Assembly (NCBI GenBank): GCA_963663265.2
Contig: CAXXXM010000001.1
Coordinates: forward strand, 744,001 to 808,000
Direction: 5' to 3'
Source of the DNA: JAEXOD01 sp963663265
GTDB lineage: Bacteria > Bacteroidota > Ignavibacteria > Ignavibacteriales > Melioribacteraceae
Length of the DNA: 64,000 bases
Notes under the pieces: generated by a model
What the model saw: only the letters and a program-made list of their open reading frames with translations
What the model was told of the DNA's origin: nothing
Databases searched by the model: none
Made by a program: the position numbers and the translations under genes
Part shown: positions 45,259 through 54,369 of the stretch, piece after piece
Numbering within the stretch: position 1 is the first letter of the stretch
Layout: each line of letters opens with the position of its first letter

Positions 45259-46289
45259 TATTCTTTCCTAAAAAGTTTTTCAAAAAACTTACTTTTTGAG
45301 CTTGTCAAAAATCCCTCTAATATTAACAACAAAAAGCCGGGAATTAACAAATAGTAATATCTATCTTCATAGTCTACAATTTTAGTAGTACCAAATTCTG
45401 TTTTTTCAATTTTAGCTAATTCATTATAAATTGATTCAAGTTCATCTTCAGAATTGGAACCTCTTATATATTTACCATTACCTCTTGATGCAATATCTTT
45501 TAGAATTGATTCATTAAGTTTAGTGATAACTATATTTCCTTCTCTATCACGTTTATAATCAGATTGTACACCATTTTGACTATAAACAGGGATTGGAGTT
45601 CCAGTTGGCGAACCTAAACCAATAGTATAAATTTTAACATTTTTTTTATTAGCTTCATCAATTGCGGATTCAATATCGCCTTCGTGGTCTTCACCATCTG
45701 TAATTACAATAATAGCTTTTTCAGTTTTAGCATCTTCTTTAAAAGAAGAAAGAGCCATTTTAATTGAAGAAGCAATTGCGGTGCCTTGTTGAGGTACTGA
45801 GTTTTCATCAACTGCGTTTAGAAAAAGATTAGCGGCAGCATAATCAGAAGTAAGAGGGAATTGAACATAAGCTTCACCACTAAAAATAATTAATCCAATT
45901 CTATCTCCTCTAAGTTTTTGGATTAAGCGAGAAATTTCAAATTTAGCTTTATCAAGTCTATTTGGTTTAATATCTTCAGCACGCATACTTTTAGATACGT
46001 CAAGTAAAATGAATACATCAATACCACGTTGTTTAACTTCAGTTAAACGTGCACCTACTTGTGGACTTGAAAGAGATAAAATTATCAAAACTACTGCTAA
46101 TATAAATACTGCAAATTTAAAAGTGTATTTTGTGTAACTTAGTTTTGGAATAACTATTTTTTGTAATGATTTATCAGTAAATAATTGCAGTTGTTTTTTG
46201 CTCTTTTTTAAGATATACCAAAAGAGTAAAATCATTAAAGGAATAGCATATAAAAAATGCAAATATTCTGGATGTCCGAATCTAAACAT
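45258..46289 (-). CDS. batB: BatB-like von Willebrand factor A protein
   Basis: The 343-residue protein has membrane helices near residues 12-28 and 55-73 and a C-terminal helix near 315-330. A vWA domain (about 85-290) carries an intact MIDAS motif, LLDVSKSMRAEDIKPNRL (Asp-x-Ser-x-Ser), with TDGEDHEGD further on. BatA and BatB are paired membrane vWA proteins, the core of the aerotolerance operon. The gene sits between batA and batC. Confidence 0.88.
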   Translation of the reverse strand: MFRFGHPEYLHFLYAIPLMILLFWYILKKSKKQLQLFTDKSLQKIVIPKLSYTKYTFKFAVFILAVVLIILSLSSPQVGARLTEVKQRGIDVFILLDVSKSMRAEDIKPNRLDKAKFEISRLIQKLRGDRIGLIIFSGEAYVQFPLTSDYAAANLFLNAVDENSVPQQGTAIASSIKMALSSFKEDAKTEKAIIVITDGEDHEGDIESAIDEANKKNVKIYTIGLGSPTGTPIPVYSQNGVQSDYKRDREGNIVITKLNESILKDIASRGNGKYIRGSNSEDELESIYNELAKIEKTEFGTTKIVDYEDRYYYLLIPGFLLLILEGFLTSSKSKFFEKLFRKE

Positions 46290-46297
46290 AAGCTTAA

Positions 46298-47296
46298 TTA
46301 GTTTGGTAGTTTTCTAAAAATTGTTTTGTTTAATAAAAATTCTGCTAAAAGTAAAAGTAATCCAATTAATACATAATCATGGAAAAGTTCTGCAGCATTT
46401 CGATAAGATGTAACTTCAATCCGCGTTTTTTCCATCTTATCTATTTCTTTATATATTTCTTCTAATTTTTTATTTCCTGTCGCACGGAAATATTTACCTT
46501 TTGTTGTTGCGGAAATCTGTTTTAGAATATTTTCATCAATGTCAACAGGTACCATTTGATATCTACGTCCAAATGGAGTTTGGAATGGATAGGGTGCTTG
46601 ACCTATTGTCCCAACACCAATTGTATAAATACGAATACCAAAAGTAGAGGCTATTTGAGCAGCAGTTAAAGGGTCAATTTGCCCGGCATTATTAACCCCG
46701 TCAGTTAAAAGGATAATTACCTTGCTTTTAGCTTTTGAGTCTTTTAGCCTATTTACACCATTTGCAATTGCATTACCTATTGCAGTTCCATCTTCCAACA
46801 TACCGCTTTTAATATCTTTTAAAAGATTTCTTAAAACAGCATAATCAATTGTTAAAGGGCATTGTGTAAAACTTTCTCCTGAAAAAACAACCAAACCAAT
46901 TTTATCCGATGTTCTTCCTTCAATAAAATCATCAGTTACTTTTTTAGCTGCTTCTAATCTATTAGGTTTAAAATCTTCAGCCAACATACTGCTGGAAATA
47001 TCTAATACCATTGCAATATCAATACCTTCGGTATAAATATCTTCACCGCTTGTAAAAGATTGAGGGCGTGCTAAAGCAATAATTATTGCAGCAAAAGCTA
47101 AACTTCTTAGAATATCAGGAAAAAACCATACTCTTTCCTTTATACTTGGTTTTATATTTCCAAATAATTTAAAAGTGGAATAGTTTAATGTAGGAAGTTT
47201 TTTTCTATACTTATAAATTTTCCAATAAATGAAAAATGGAATCAGAATAAGTGCATACAAAACAACAGGATAGGCGAAAGTAATGTCACTAAACAT
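46298..47296 (-). CDS. batA: BatA-like von Willebrand factor A protein
   Basis: The 332-residue protein has N-terminal membrane helices (about 8-24 and 60-78), a vWA domain with intact MIDAS VLDISSSMLAEDFKPNRLEA near residue 93 and LTDGVNNAGQIDPLTAA, and a C-terminal helix near residues 308-326. It is a paralogue of the next gene (batB). The start overlaps the end of the upstream short membrane protein gene by eight bases. Confidence 0.88.
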   Translation of the reverse strand: MFSDITFAYPVVLYALILIPFFIYWKIYKYRKKLPTLNYSTFKLFGNIKPSIKERVWFFPDILRSLAFAAIIIALARPQSFTSGEDIYTEGIDIAMVLDISSSMLAEDFKPNRLEAAKKVTDDFIEGRTSDKIGLVVFSGESFTQCPLTIDYAVLRNLLKDIKSGMLEDGTAIGNAIANGVNRLKDSKAKSKVIILLTDGVNNAGQIDPLTAAQIASTFGIRIYTIGVGTIGQAPYPFQTPFGRRYQMVPVDIDENILKQISATTKGKYFRATGNKKLEEIYKEIDKMEKTRIEVTSYRNAAELFHDYVLIGLLLLLAEFLLNKTIFRKLPN

Positions 47297-48272
47297 TTTT
47301 TACTTCCTCCTTAATCTCTGTATCATTTTCTGTATTAGGTTCTTCCGGTTTTGGAGTTTCAACAATAACTTTAGATTCATCAATAACCATATAAGCTTCT
47401 TTCAACATGGTTTCGTTAATGGAAGGCAGTGGTTGAAATTTTGCAAATTTTACCATATCAGCATTAGAAAAAAATGCTTCTAAAGTTTGAGCAACTATTA
47501 GTTTGAAATTTTTTTGTCTTAAATAGTCTAAAATTTCTGCTGATGTCATCTCCAAGGCACTAAACTTAAATTGATCTTCAAAATACTTTCTAACAATAAA
47601 AGTAAGTTCAGTATGATAATCTTTAACTTGACCTTTCTGCCAAAGTTTTTTCTCTTCAAGTTCTCTTAGCATGTTATATGCTAATTCATATGGTGGAATT
47701 ATAACTTCCTTAATAATGCCTTGTTGAATCAGCCTTCTCTTTTTATAATATCGATAAACATAATATCCTATCAATGTTAAAATTGCAATTATTAATAAGG
47801 CAATTGAAATAAAAAGCCAATCCAAATCAATTTTAATTGGAGCTTTAACATCCATAATCTCTTTTTGCTGGTCTACATCTAATGTTGTAACAGCAACAAC
47901 TAATTTATTAGTATACAAATTAGAAATGTTATTTTTTTTGTCTATTAATTCAACTTTAATTGATGGAATTATAACGTTGCCGCTATCATATTTAGCTATT
48001 GTAAAATCAAAACTTTCTAAAACTGTTTTATCATCAAGTTCTTTTATAGTTTTGTTGTACTTTATTAATTCAGCATCTTTTAAGCTATCTTTAACATTTG
48101 GTTTATTAACAGTTAATGCTTTATCGTGTGTTACTTGTATATGATAAGTGATGAAATCACCAACAAAATACCTTGTAGAATCAGTATAAGCTTTAACAGA
48201 CGCTTCTTGAGCATTAATGCTTAATGTAATAAAAGTAACTAAAATGAACAGCAAATATCTAAATTTTACCAT
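47289..48272 (-). CDS. Membrane protein of the bat operon (DUF4381/BatD-like)
   Basis: The 327-residue protein has a signal peptide (YLLFILVTFITLSINAQ) and an Ig-like extracytoplasmic domain (about 22-135, STRYFVGDFITYHIQVTHDK). One membrane helix lies near 152-173. A cytoplasmic helical domain (about 195-290) with AYNMLRELEEKKLWQKGQVK and TYHTELTFIVRKYFEDQF-like segments follows. It lies between the DUF58 gene and batA, overlapping both by a few bases. It resembles the short BatD/DUF4381 proteins found in this place in Bacteroidota operons. Confidence 0.65.
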   Translation of the reverse strand: MVKFRYLLFILVTFITLSINAQEASVKAYTDSTRYFVGDFITYHIQVTHDKALTVNKPNVKDSLKDAELIKYNKTIKELDDKTVLESFDFTIAKYDSGNVIIPSIKVELIDKKNNISNLYTNKLVVAVTTLDVDQQKEIMDVKAPIKIDLDWLFISIALLIIAILTLIGYYVYRYYKKRRLIQQGIIKEVIIPPYELAYNMLRELEEKKLWQKGQVKDYHTELTFIVRKYFEDQFKFSALEMTSAEILDYLRQKNFKLIVAQTLEAFFSNADMVKFAKFQPLPSINETMLKEAYMVIDESKVIVETPKPEEPNTENDTEIKEEVKNV

Positions 48273-49138
48273 TTTTTCTCACGTAATTTAAAGAATTCAA
48301 TCAATGGTTTTAAATAATCTACATTTGAAATATTAATTGTATCAATGCCGCTTGTTTTAAACAATTGTTTTCGTTTTGATTCAATTTGTTGAATATTGTT
48401 CATAACAGCTTGTTGTACACTTTTGTTTGATGTATCAATAAATCTTAATTCACCTGTTTCAGAATCCATAAAGTTAATTAATCCCAAAGAGGGGATATCA
48501 AGTTCACGAGGATCCTTTAACACAATTGATACAAAATCGTGCTTTTTAGAGACAGTTTTAATTATTTTATCGTATCCATCATCTATAAAATCAGAAATTA
48601 AAAATACAATAGCTTTCTTTTTTATTGCACTATTAAAATACTCTAAAGCAGCTTTAATGTTAGTGCGATTCCCTTCGGGTTCAAATGAAAGCACTTCTCT
48701 GATTATTCTAAGAACATGGCTTTTTCCTTTACGAGGAGGAACAAACTTTTCAATTCTATCAGTAAAAAGTATTAAACCTACCTTATCGTTATTTTTTAAG
48801 GCAGAAAATGCTAAAATGGCACTAATCTCTGTTGCTATCTGTTGTTTTGTCTTAGATATGCTCCCAAAATTTAACGAGCCGCTAAGGTCAACAAGAAGCA
48901 TTAAAGTTAATTCACGTTCTTCTTCAAATACTTTAATAAAAGGATGTCCTAAACGAGCAGTAACATTCCAATCAATACTTCTAATATCATCACCAACTTG
49001 ATATTCACGAACTTCTGAAAACTCCATACCTCTTCCTTTGAATACCGAATGATATTCACCTGAAAAGACTTCGTTAACAACACCGCGAGTTTTTATTTCA
49101 ATTTGGCGTACTTGTTTTATTATATCTTTTGTAAGCAT
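48266..49138 (-). CDS. DUF58 (vWA-like) protein
   Basis: The 290-residue protein carries the DUF58 signature GRGMEFSEVREYQVGDDIRS near residue 36 and IDWNVTARLGHPFIKVFEEE near residue 55. The vWA MIDAS motif LMLLVDLSGSLNFG lies near residue 78. DUF58 proteins are encoded next to MoxR ATPases and act together with them. The start lies seven bases after the moxR stop, and the 3' end overlaps the next gene. Confidence 0.9.
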   Translation of the reverse strand: MLTKDIIKQVRQIEIKTRGVVNEVFSGEYHSVFKGRGMEFSEVREYQVGDDIRSIDWNVTARLGHPFIKVFEEERELTLMLLVDLSGSLNFGSISKTKQQIATEISAILAFSALKNNDKVGLILFTDRIEKFVPPRKGKSHVLRIIREVLSFEPEGNRTNIKAALEYFNSAIKKKAIVFLISDFIDDGYDKIIKTVSKKHDFVSIVLKDPRELDIPSLGLINFMDSETGELRFIDTSNKSVQQAVMNNIQQIESKRKQLFKTSGIDTINISNVDYLKPLIEFFKLREKKW

Positions 49139-49145
49139 TTATCTA

Positions 49146-50129
49146 CTATGGAACTTCAACTGTGTTTAAAATTTCTTGAATTATGTTTTCTGTTGTTATT
49201 TCTTCGGCTTCTGCTTCATAAGTAAGTGCAATACGATGACGTAAAACATCATAACATATACTTCTAACATCTTCAGGGATTACATAACCACGGCGTTTAA
49301 TAAATGCCATAGCTCGTGCTCCTAAAGCCAGATTGATTGTTGCACGAGGAGATGCTCCCAAATTTATTAAATCTGCTAATTTTTCTAATCCATATTCTTT
49401 TGGATTTCGTGTTGCAAATACAATATCTAAGATATACTTTTCAATCTTTTCATCTAAGTATACTTCTTGAACTAACTTACGTGCTCTTAAAATATCTTCT
49501 GGAGTAATTACTTTGTTAATTGTAGGTAATTCTGCTCCGGAATTTAGTTTCATAATTTTTCTTTCATCTTCAATTGTAGGGTAACCAATTTTAACCTTAA
49601 GCATAAATCTATCAACTTGAGCTTCAGGCAATGGGTAAGTACCTTCTTGTTCAATAGGGTTTTGAGTAGCTAAAACTAAAAAAGGTTCTTCTAACTTATA
49701 TGTTTGTTCCCCAATAGTAACTTGACGCTCTTGCATTGCTTCTAATAATGCAGATTGAACTTTAGCGGGAGCACGGTTTATTTCATCGGCTAAGATAAAG
49801 TTAGAAAAAATAGGACCTTTTTTAATTGCAAAATTTCCTTCTTTTTGGTTATATATCATTGTACCAATTACATCTGCCGGTAATAAATCGGGAGTGAACT
49901 GAATACGTTGAAATTTTGCTTTCATTGATGTTGCAAGTGTTTTAATTGCTAAGGTTTTTGCCAATCCCGGAACACCTTCAAGTAAAACGTGTCCATTTGA
50001 AAGGAGACCTATTACAAGTCTTTCAACCATAGATTTTTGACCAACTATTACTTTCCCAATTTCGGTAAGTAAAATGTCAATGAACTCACTCTCTCTTCTT
50101 ATCTTTTCATTTAATTCTGTTATTTCCAC
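49146..50129 (-). CDS. MoxR-family AAA+ ATPase
   Basis: The 327-residue ATPase has Walker A GVPGLAKTLAIK near residue 55, Walker B ILADEINRAPAKVQSALLEA near residue 112, sensor motif LATQNPIEQEGTYPLPEAQV near residue 150 and the C-terminal helical lid. MoxR ATPases act as chaperones for vWA proteins. It is the first gene of the moxR-DUF58-bat operon. A 9-pair inverted repeat in its upstream region is a possible operator. Confidence 0.92.
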   Translation of the reverse strand: MEITELNEKIRRESEFIDILLTEIGKVIVGQKSMVERLVIGLLSNGHVLLEGVPGLAKTLAIKTLATSMKAKFQRIQFTPDLLPADVIGTMIYNQKEGNFAIKKGPIFSNFILADEINRAPAKVQSALLEAMQERQVTIGEQTYKLEEPFLVLATQNPIEQEGTYPLPEAQVDRFMLKVKIGYPTIEDERKIMKLNSGAELPTINKVITPEDILRARKLVQEVYLDEKIEKYILDIVFATRNPKEYGLEKLADLINLGASPRATINLALGARAMAFIKRRGYVIPEDVRSICYDVLRHRIALTYEAEAEEITTENIIQEILNTVEVP

Positions 50130-50186
50130 TTATTCCTCTCGCGAAAAGTTTTATTTACTTGTTTAACGTTGTTTTTACAAAGGTAA

Positions 50187-50206
50187 AAATTGAAATGTTT
50201 CAATTT
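50187..50206. promoter_or_regulatory. Inverted repeat upstream of the moxR-bat operon
   Basis: AAATTGAAA at 50187-50195 and TTTCAATTT at 50198-50206 form a perfect 9-2-9 inverted repeat about 58 bases upstream of the moxR start. It could be an operator for a dimeric regulator. It could also terminate the upstream RmlD-like gene, but the loop of two bases is too tight for a good hairpin. Confidence 0.4.
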
Positions 50207-50238
50207 AATTTATATTAATTGTTAAAAAATGTTAATTT

Positions 50239-51156
50239 CTATCTATTTAATGAAGTGAGTATTTCTTTAATAGATTCTCTTACGCTTAATGCAGTTAATC
50301 CGATATGCTGTATCTTTTCAGTATTCATAGATACATCCGGTACTTGGGCTATTTGTGTAAACTCGCTAATGGATATTCTATTTATTAGGGATTTATCTAA
50401 TCCAGCTTCTTCACATAAAATATCACCCATTTCTGCCCGAGAAACTCTTTCCTTTCCTCCAAAATTTGCTATATCGTTTAATAATATTGCTTTATTTTCA
50501 CTTATCTTTATTATTAGTTCTTTTAGTAAACGTGCACCATCATTAAAAGAAAGAGGAGTTCGAAATTGATCAATAAATAAGTTAAAGTTTTTACCATTTT
50601 TGAGATTGTGATAAAGTTTGTTAAATGCACTTGCACTTTGTTCATCCATAATCCCATACATAAGTGAATTACGCAGAATGGTATAATTTGAAGAATTTGC
50701 TTTAATTTTAATTTCTGCCATAAGTTTTGTTTCAGCATAAAGTGATGCTGGTATTAATTTTGCATCTTCTTTTAGCATTGAGCCTCTATAACCGGCATAA
50801 ACAAGGTCGGTGGAAAGAAAGATTAATCTTGCTCCAATTTTTTCGCAAACTTTTGCTATATTAATTGTTGCATTTACATTAGTGTTATAAACTTGTTTTG
50901 GTGTAGCTGCTTCAGCTTGTTGTGGATTAGCATAACAAGCAGCATGTAACACAAAATTTGGTTTAAATTCATTAATTAAGTTTGTTGTTGCTTCAAAATC
51001 ATTTATATCCAAGTTGGTATAATTAACGTTTGGTAATAAATTTGATTTGTTTGAGTGGTAAGTTCCCAAAAATTCAAATGCTTTACAAAACTCTTTTGTT
51101 ATGAAAGAACCATACTGACCGGCAGAACCGGTTACTAAAACTTTTATGGTAGACAT
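50239..51156 (-). CDS. RmlD-like NAD-dependent sugar nucleotide/epimerase-family reductase
   Basis: The 305-residue protein is an extended SDR. It has the nucleotide motif VLVTGSAGQYGSF near residue 7, FLSTDLVYAGYRGSM near residue 115 and the catalytic YAETK near residue 138. The pattern fits dTDP-4-dehydrorhamnose reductase (RmlD) relatives or the MAT2B-like subgroup, but no other rhamnose genes are nearby, so the substrate is open. Its start overlaps the 3' end of the AnmK gene by 13 bases, so they are coupled. Confidence 0.75.
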   Translation of the reverse strand: MSTIKVLVTGSAGQYGSFITKEFCKAFEFLGTYHSNKSNLLPNVNYTNLDINDFEATTNLINEFKPNFVLHAACYANPQQAEAATPKQVYNTNVNATINIAKVCEKIGARLIFLSTDLVYAGYRGSMLKEDAKLIPASLYAETKLMAEIKIKANSSNYTILRNSLMYGIMDEQSASAFNKLYHNLKNGKNFNLFIDQFRTPLSFNDGARLLKELIIKISENKAILLNDIANFGGKERVSRAEMGDILCEEAGLDKSLINRISISEFTQIAQVPDVSMNTEKIQHIGLTALSVRESIKEILTSLNR

Positions 51157-52343
51157 ATTTTTCCTAAAATTGTTGGTTTTATAGCACCGGTAACAGGGGG
51201 AACGTTACTCGAATTTCCTGAAATAGTTTCGTTTGCTAATACGGCAAAACAGATAGCTTCTTTTGCATCGGAGTTTATACCAAGAATATCGCTATTGGAA
51301 ACTTTTACGCTTTCACCAAATAATCGTTGTAAATAATGCATTATTAATTTGTTTTTAGCCCCACCACCACTTACAAATAGTTCGTCTATTTGAGTATTTT
51401 GAGAAACAAATTTTTTATAGTTTAAATAAATTGAATAAGCTGTATAATAAGTAAAGGTGTGTAAAATATCTTCATTGGGAATGTTTTCATTATAAACTTC
51501 CAAATTAGATAATATATTATTTATGAATATTTCATTATAATACTCACGCCCGGTAGATTTTGGAGGTTTTTTATTGATGTATTCATCTTGCTTTTCTATA
51601 ACTTTTAACAAAGTAGGCGAAAGCTTGCCGGTTGAAGCGATATCACCATTAGAATCGAATGGTTTTGAATACATTTTTTTAGTTAGGTAATCAACAAGCA
51701 TATTTCCCGGACCTGTATCAAAAGCAGAAACCTGTTCAATTGTGCAATTTTTGGGTAATATAGTAAAGTTAGAAATTCCACCAATATTTAATAAAGCTCT
51801 GTTTTTAACTTCAGATGAAAACATTATATAATCAAAATATGGCACTAATGGGGCACCTTCACCATTTAATGCAATATCAGAAGGGCGGAAGTCACCAACT
51901 GTTAAAATACCGGTTAGTTTAGCCAATACAGAAGGATCTCCGACTTGTAATGTCGACGCGGTTGAAAAACCGAATAATTCTTCTTTTTGAGGAAGGTGGT
52001 GAATTGTTTGTCCATGCGAGCCAATTAAATCAATATCTTTTATATTAATGTTAAAATGATTACAAAATTTACTAATTGCATCTGCATATATACGAGGTAC
52101 TAAAAAGTTGATTTTACAAATATCTGTTACATTACTCTCTTTTTTTAATGAATTTGCTAATACAAATTCCTTAAATCCATCGGGAAAGGGGAATTCTTTA
52201 TAAGCTATAAAATCAAGTTTTGTGTTCTTTCCGTTGTTGTGTATCTTTACAAGTGCAATATCAATACCATCTAAAGACGTTCCTGACATCAATCCAAGTA
52301 CTAATCTTTCCTTCTTTTCATAAACTTTTAATAGTGTTTTCAT
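51144..52343 (-). CDS. anmK: Anhydro-N-acetylmuramic acid kinase
   Basis: I chose the ATG at 52343 (MKTLLKVYEKKERLVLGLMS). The longer form starting at 52409 would overlap the divergent endonuclease IV gene and adds a non-conserved N-terminus. The 399-residue protein has the AnmK motifs GLMSGTSLDGIDIALV near residue 17, IGSHGQTIHHLPQ near residue 105, FDTGPGNMLVDYL near residue 210 and FVSGGGAKNKLIMHYLQRLF near residue 325. It phosphorylates anhMurNAc during cell-wall recycling. It shares the locus with an SDR reductase. Confidence 0.9.
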   Translation of the reverse strand: MKTLLKVYEKKERLVLGLMSGTSLDGIDIALVKIHNNGKNTKLDFIAYKEFPFPDGFKEFVLANSLKKESNVTDICKINFLVPRIYADAISKFCNHFNINIKDIDLIGSHGQTIHHLPQKEELFGFSTASTLQVGDPSVLAKLTGILTVGDFRPSDIALNGEGAPLVPYFDYIMFSSEVKNRALLNIGGISNFTILPKNCTIEQVSAFDTGPGNMLVDYLTKKMYSKPFDSNGDIASTGKLSPTLLKVIEKQDEYINKKPPKSTGREYYNEIFINNILSNLEVYNENIPNEDILHTFTYYTAYSIYLNYKKFVSQNTQIDELFVSGGGAKNKLIMHYLQRLFGESVKVSNSDILGINSDAKEAICFAVLANETISGNSSNVPPVTGAIKPTILGKICLP

Positions 52344-52400
52344 GTTAATCTTAGTATAATTATAATTTAAAGTATTAAACTTATTAAATTTTGAGGTAAG

Positions 52401-53252
52401 ATGAAACATTTATTAGGAGCCCATACATCAATTGAAGGTGGAGTTAGCAATGCGATTATTAGAGCGAAGAAGTTAGGATTTTCGGCAATTCAAATTTTTA
52501 CCAAGAATAATAATAGATGGCAGGGGAAAGAACTAGAAGAAAAAGAAATAATAAAATTTAAAGAAGAATTAGCAAATTCTGATATAAAATTTATTGTGGC
52601 TCATGATTCTTACTTAATTAATTTGGGTTCCGAGAATCAAGAATTATTAAATAAATCAAGAGAAGCATTTATTGATGAACTTCAGAGATGCGAATTGTTG
52701 GGAATTCCTCAATTAAATTTTCATCCTGGTGCATATAAAGATACAACTGAAGAAGATGGAATTAAATTGATTGCTGAATCAATAAATATTGCACATCAAA
52801 AAACAAAAGGTTTTAATGTTAAAAGTATGCTTGAAGCAACAGCCGGGCAAGGCAAAGCAATTGGGTATAAATTTGAACATTTAAGAAAAATTATTGATTT
52901 AGTTGAAGAAAAAGAGAGAATGTCCGTTTGTATTGATACCGCACATATTTTTGCTGCCGGTTATGATATTTCAAAAGAAGAAACCTATTATAAAGTTTTT
53001 GAAGATTTTGATAATATAATTGGATTAGATAGATTGCAATGCTTTCATATGAATGACAGTAAAAAAGCATTGGGCACCCGTGTTGATAGGCACGAACACA
53101 TAGGTAAAGGTTTTATTGGGTTGGAAGGATTTAGTTTATTAATGAATGATGAACGATTAGTAAGAGTTCCAAAAGTTCTTGAAACACCAAAGGGAAAAGA
53201 ACAATTGGAAGATTTGGAGAATTTAATGGTTTTGAGAAAATTGATAAAATAG
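52401..53252 (+). CDS. nfo: Endonuclease IV (AP endonuclease)
   Basis: The 283-residue protein matches endonuclease IV throughout: GAHTSIEGGVSNAIIRAKKL at the start, VAHDSYLINLGS near residue 68, NFHPGAYKDTTEEDG near residue 107, CIDTAHIFAAGYD near residue 178 and HMNDSKKALGTRVDRHEHIG near residue 215, which supply the trinuclear zinc ligands. GAGGTAAG precedes the ATG. It cuts abasic sites in base-excision repair. It is transcribed divergently from anmK. Confidence 0.95.
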   Translation: MKHLLGAHTSIEGGVSNAIIRAKKLGFSAIQIFTKNNNRWQGKELEEKEIIKFKEELANSDIKFIVAHDSYLINLGSENQELLNKSREAFIDELQRCELLGIPQLNFHPGAYKDTTEEDGIKLIAESINIAHQKTKGFNVKSMLEATAGQGKAIGYKFEHLRKIIDLVEEKERMSVCIDTAHIFAAGYDISKEETYYKVFEDFDNIIGLDRLQCFHMNDSKKALGTRVDRHEHIGKGFIGLEGFSLLMNDERLVRVPKVLETPKGKEQLEDLENLMVLRKLIK

Positions 53253-53560
53253 AAACATGGAGCTGGAAATTATAATTGTAGGAGTTCCAAGTTATTGTTC
53301 TAATTAATAGATTTGAAACAAGATTAAAAGATTTTTATTAGTATATTGATAATCAATCTAAAATTTTTGGACTAAAATATATTATTTTAATACTTGACAT
53401 TTTATAATCAAGTTTGCAAATTAGTAACTTAAATTAGGAGAATGTATAGAGAATTTTTACAATTATTAATAAAGCAGAAGATGTGACAAGTGGATTTCTC
53501 TATATATTTAAATAAATTTACCTTTTGGGCATATAATTTAAAAAAATCAGGAAGTATTTA
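53253..53560 (+). other. 308-base non-coding region before the surface-protein group
   Basis: No credible gene lies here. A TATAAT at 53403-53408 and a TTGACA at 53394-53399 overlap in a way that does not make a single clean promoter. A 9-pair inverted repeat (TATAGAGAA at 53445-53453, TTCTCTATA at 53496-53504, 42-base loop) could fold in the leader RNA. AGGAAG at 53551-53556 is the ribosome binding site for the lipoprotein gene. Confidence 0.5.
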
Positions 53561-54367
53561 ATGAAAAAATATCATTATTTATGGCTATTTGTTATACCTA
53601 TTTTGTTTGTAATGTGTGATGGTGTACCGGATGGGGTTGTAAGTGCAACAAATACAAAATACAAAATGTCATCTTTAAATGCACCAACTTACTTTTTATA
53701 TTCAGAAGCAAGCAATAAGTTTGTTACTTCTCTAAAATTAGAAAACTCCAACGATATTACTGATATTTATTTTACTGTAAAATTTGCAGATGGAAGTTCT
53801 ACTCTAATAGCGTACCAACAATTGTTTGATGATGGTAATACGATTTCAAATGGTGATGTAACCAAAAGCGATAATGTTTTTTCTGCATATATTACTATGA
53901 AACCGGAATATTTTAGTACTGATTATCTGATTGACTATTATATTACTTATAAAACATCAACACAAACGATAACTCAAAAAATAGCTTCACACTCATTCAG
54001 CTATGATAATGGTGCCAACCTTTCTGCACCTGTAATTAGTAATATTAATGTACCGGATTCAATTGTGGTTGGAGAACCAAAATCAACATTTTTAATTTCT
54101 GTTGAAGCGACAGATTCAAATGGTTTATCAGATATTAATGAAGTATTTTTTAAGGTAATAAAACCTGATGGAACATCTAACGGAAATAAGTTTATGTTGT
54201 ATGACAATAAAACAAACGGTGATGTAGCAGCCGGAGATGGAATTTACTCAAGCTACTTTGATGTTTATCCAACAAATACAAAGGGTGTATATGCCTTTAA
54301 TTTCCAGGCAAAAGATAGAAGTGGAAAATTAAGTAATATTATCAGTCATCAAATTAAGTTGAAATAA
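53561..54367 (+). CDS. Putative surface lipoprotein with two choice-of-anchor-like repeats
   Basis: The 268-residue protein has a lipoprotein-type signal (KKYHYLWLFVIPILFVMCDG, lipobox cysteine at residue 19). It carries two related beta domains, each with a D-x-G/D-G-x-x-x-N-G-D pattern: DDGNTISNGDVTKSDNVFSA near residue 88 and DNKTNGDVAAGDGIYSSYF near residue 215. Such modules are seen in Bacteroidota surface proteins. It is followed after two bases by the propeller gene. The function is unknown. Confidence 0.65.
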   Translation: MKKYHYLWLFVIPILFVMCDGVPDGVVSATNTKYKMSSLNAPTYFLYSEASNKFVTSLKLENSNDITDIYFTVKFADGSSTLIAYQQLFDDGNTISNGDVTKSDNVFSAYITMKPEYFSTDYLIDYYITYKTSTQTITQKIASHSFSYDNGANLSAPVISNINVPDSIVVGEPKSTFLISVEATDSNGLSDINEVFFKVIKPDGTSNGNKFMLYDNKTNGDVAAGDGIYSSYFDVYPTNTKGVYAFNFQAKDRSGKLSNIISHQIKLK

Positions 54368-54369
54368 TT

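Noticed and set aside
48396..49001. 201-codon plus-strand open frame
   Set aside because: It lies fully antisense to the DUF58 gene, which has clear motifs; no ribosome binding site.
52344..52409. N-terminal extension of AnmK to 52409
   Set aside because: It would overlap the divergent nfo start, and the AnmK family begins with the motif close to the Met at 52343.
53442..53486. 14-codon open frame after AGGAG in the leader before the lipoprotein gene
   Set aside because: The spacing between AGGAG and ATG is one base, too short, and the peptide has no recognisable feature.
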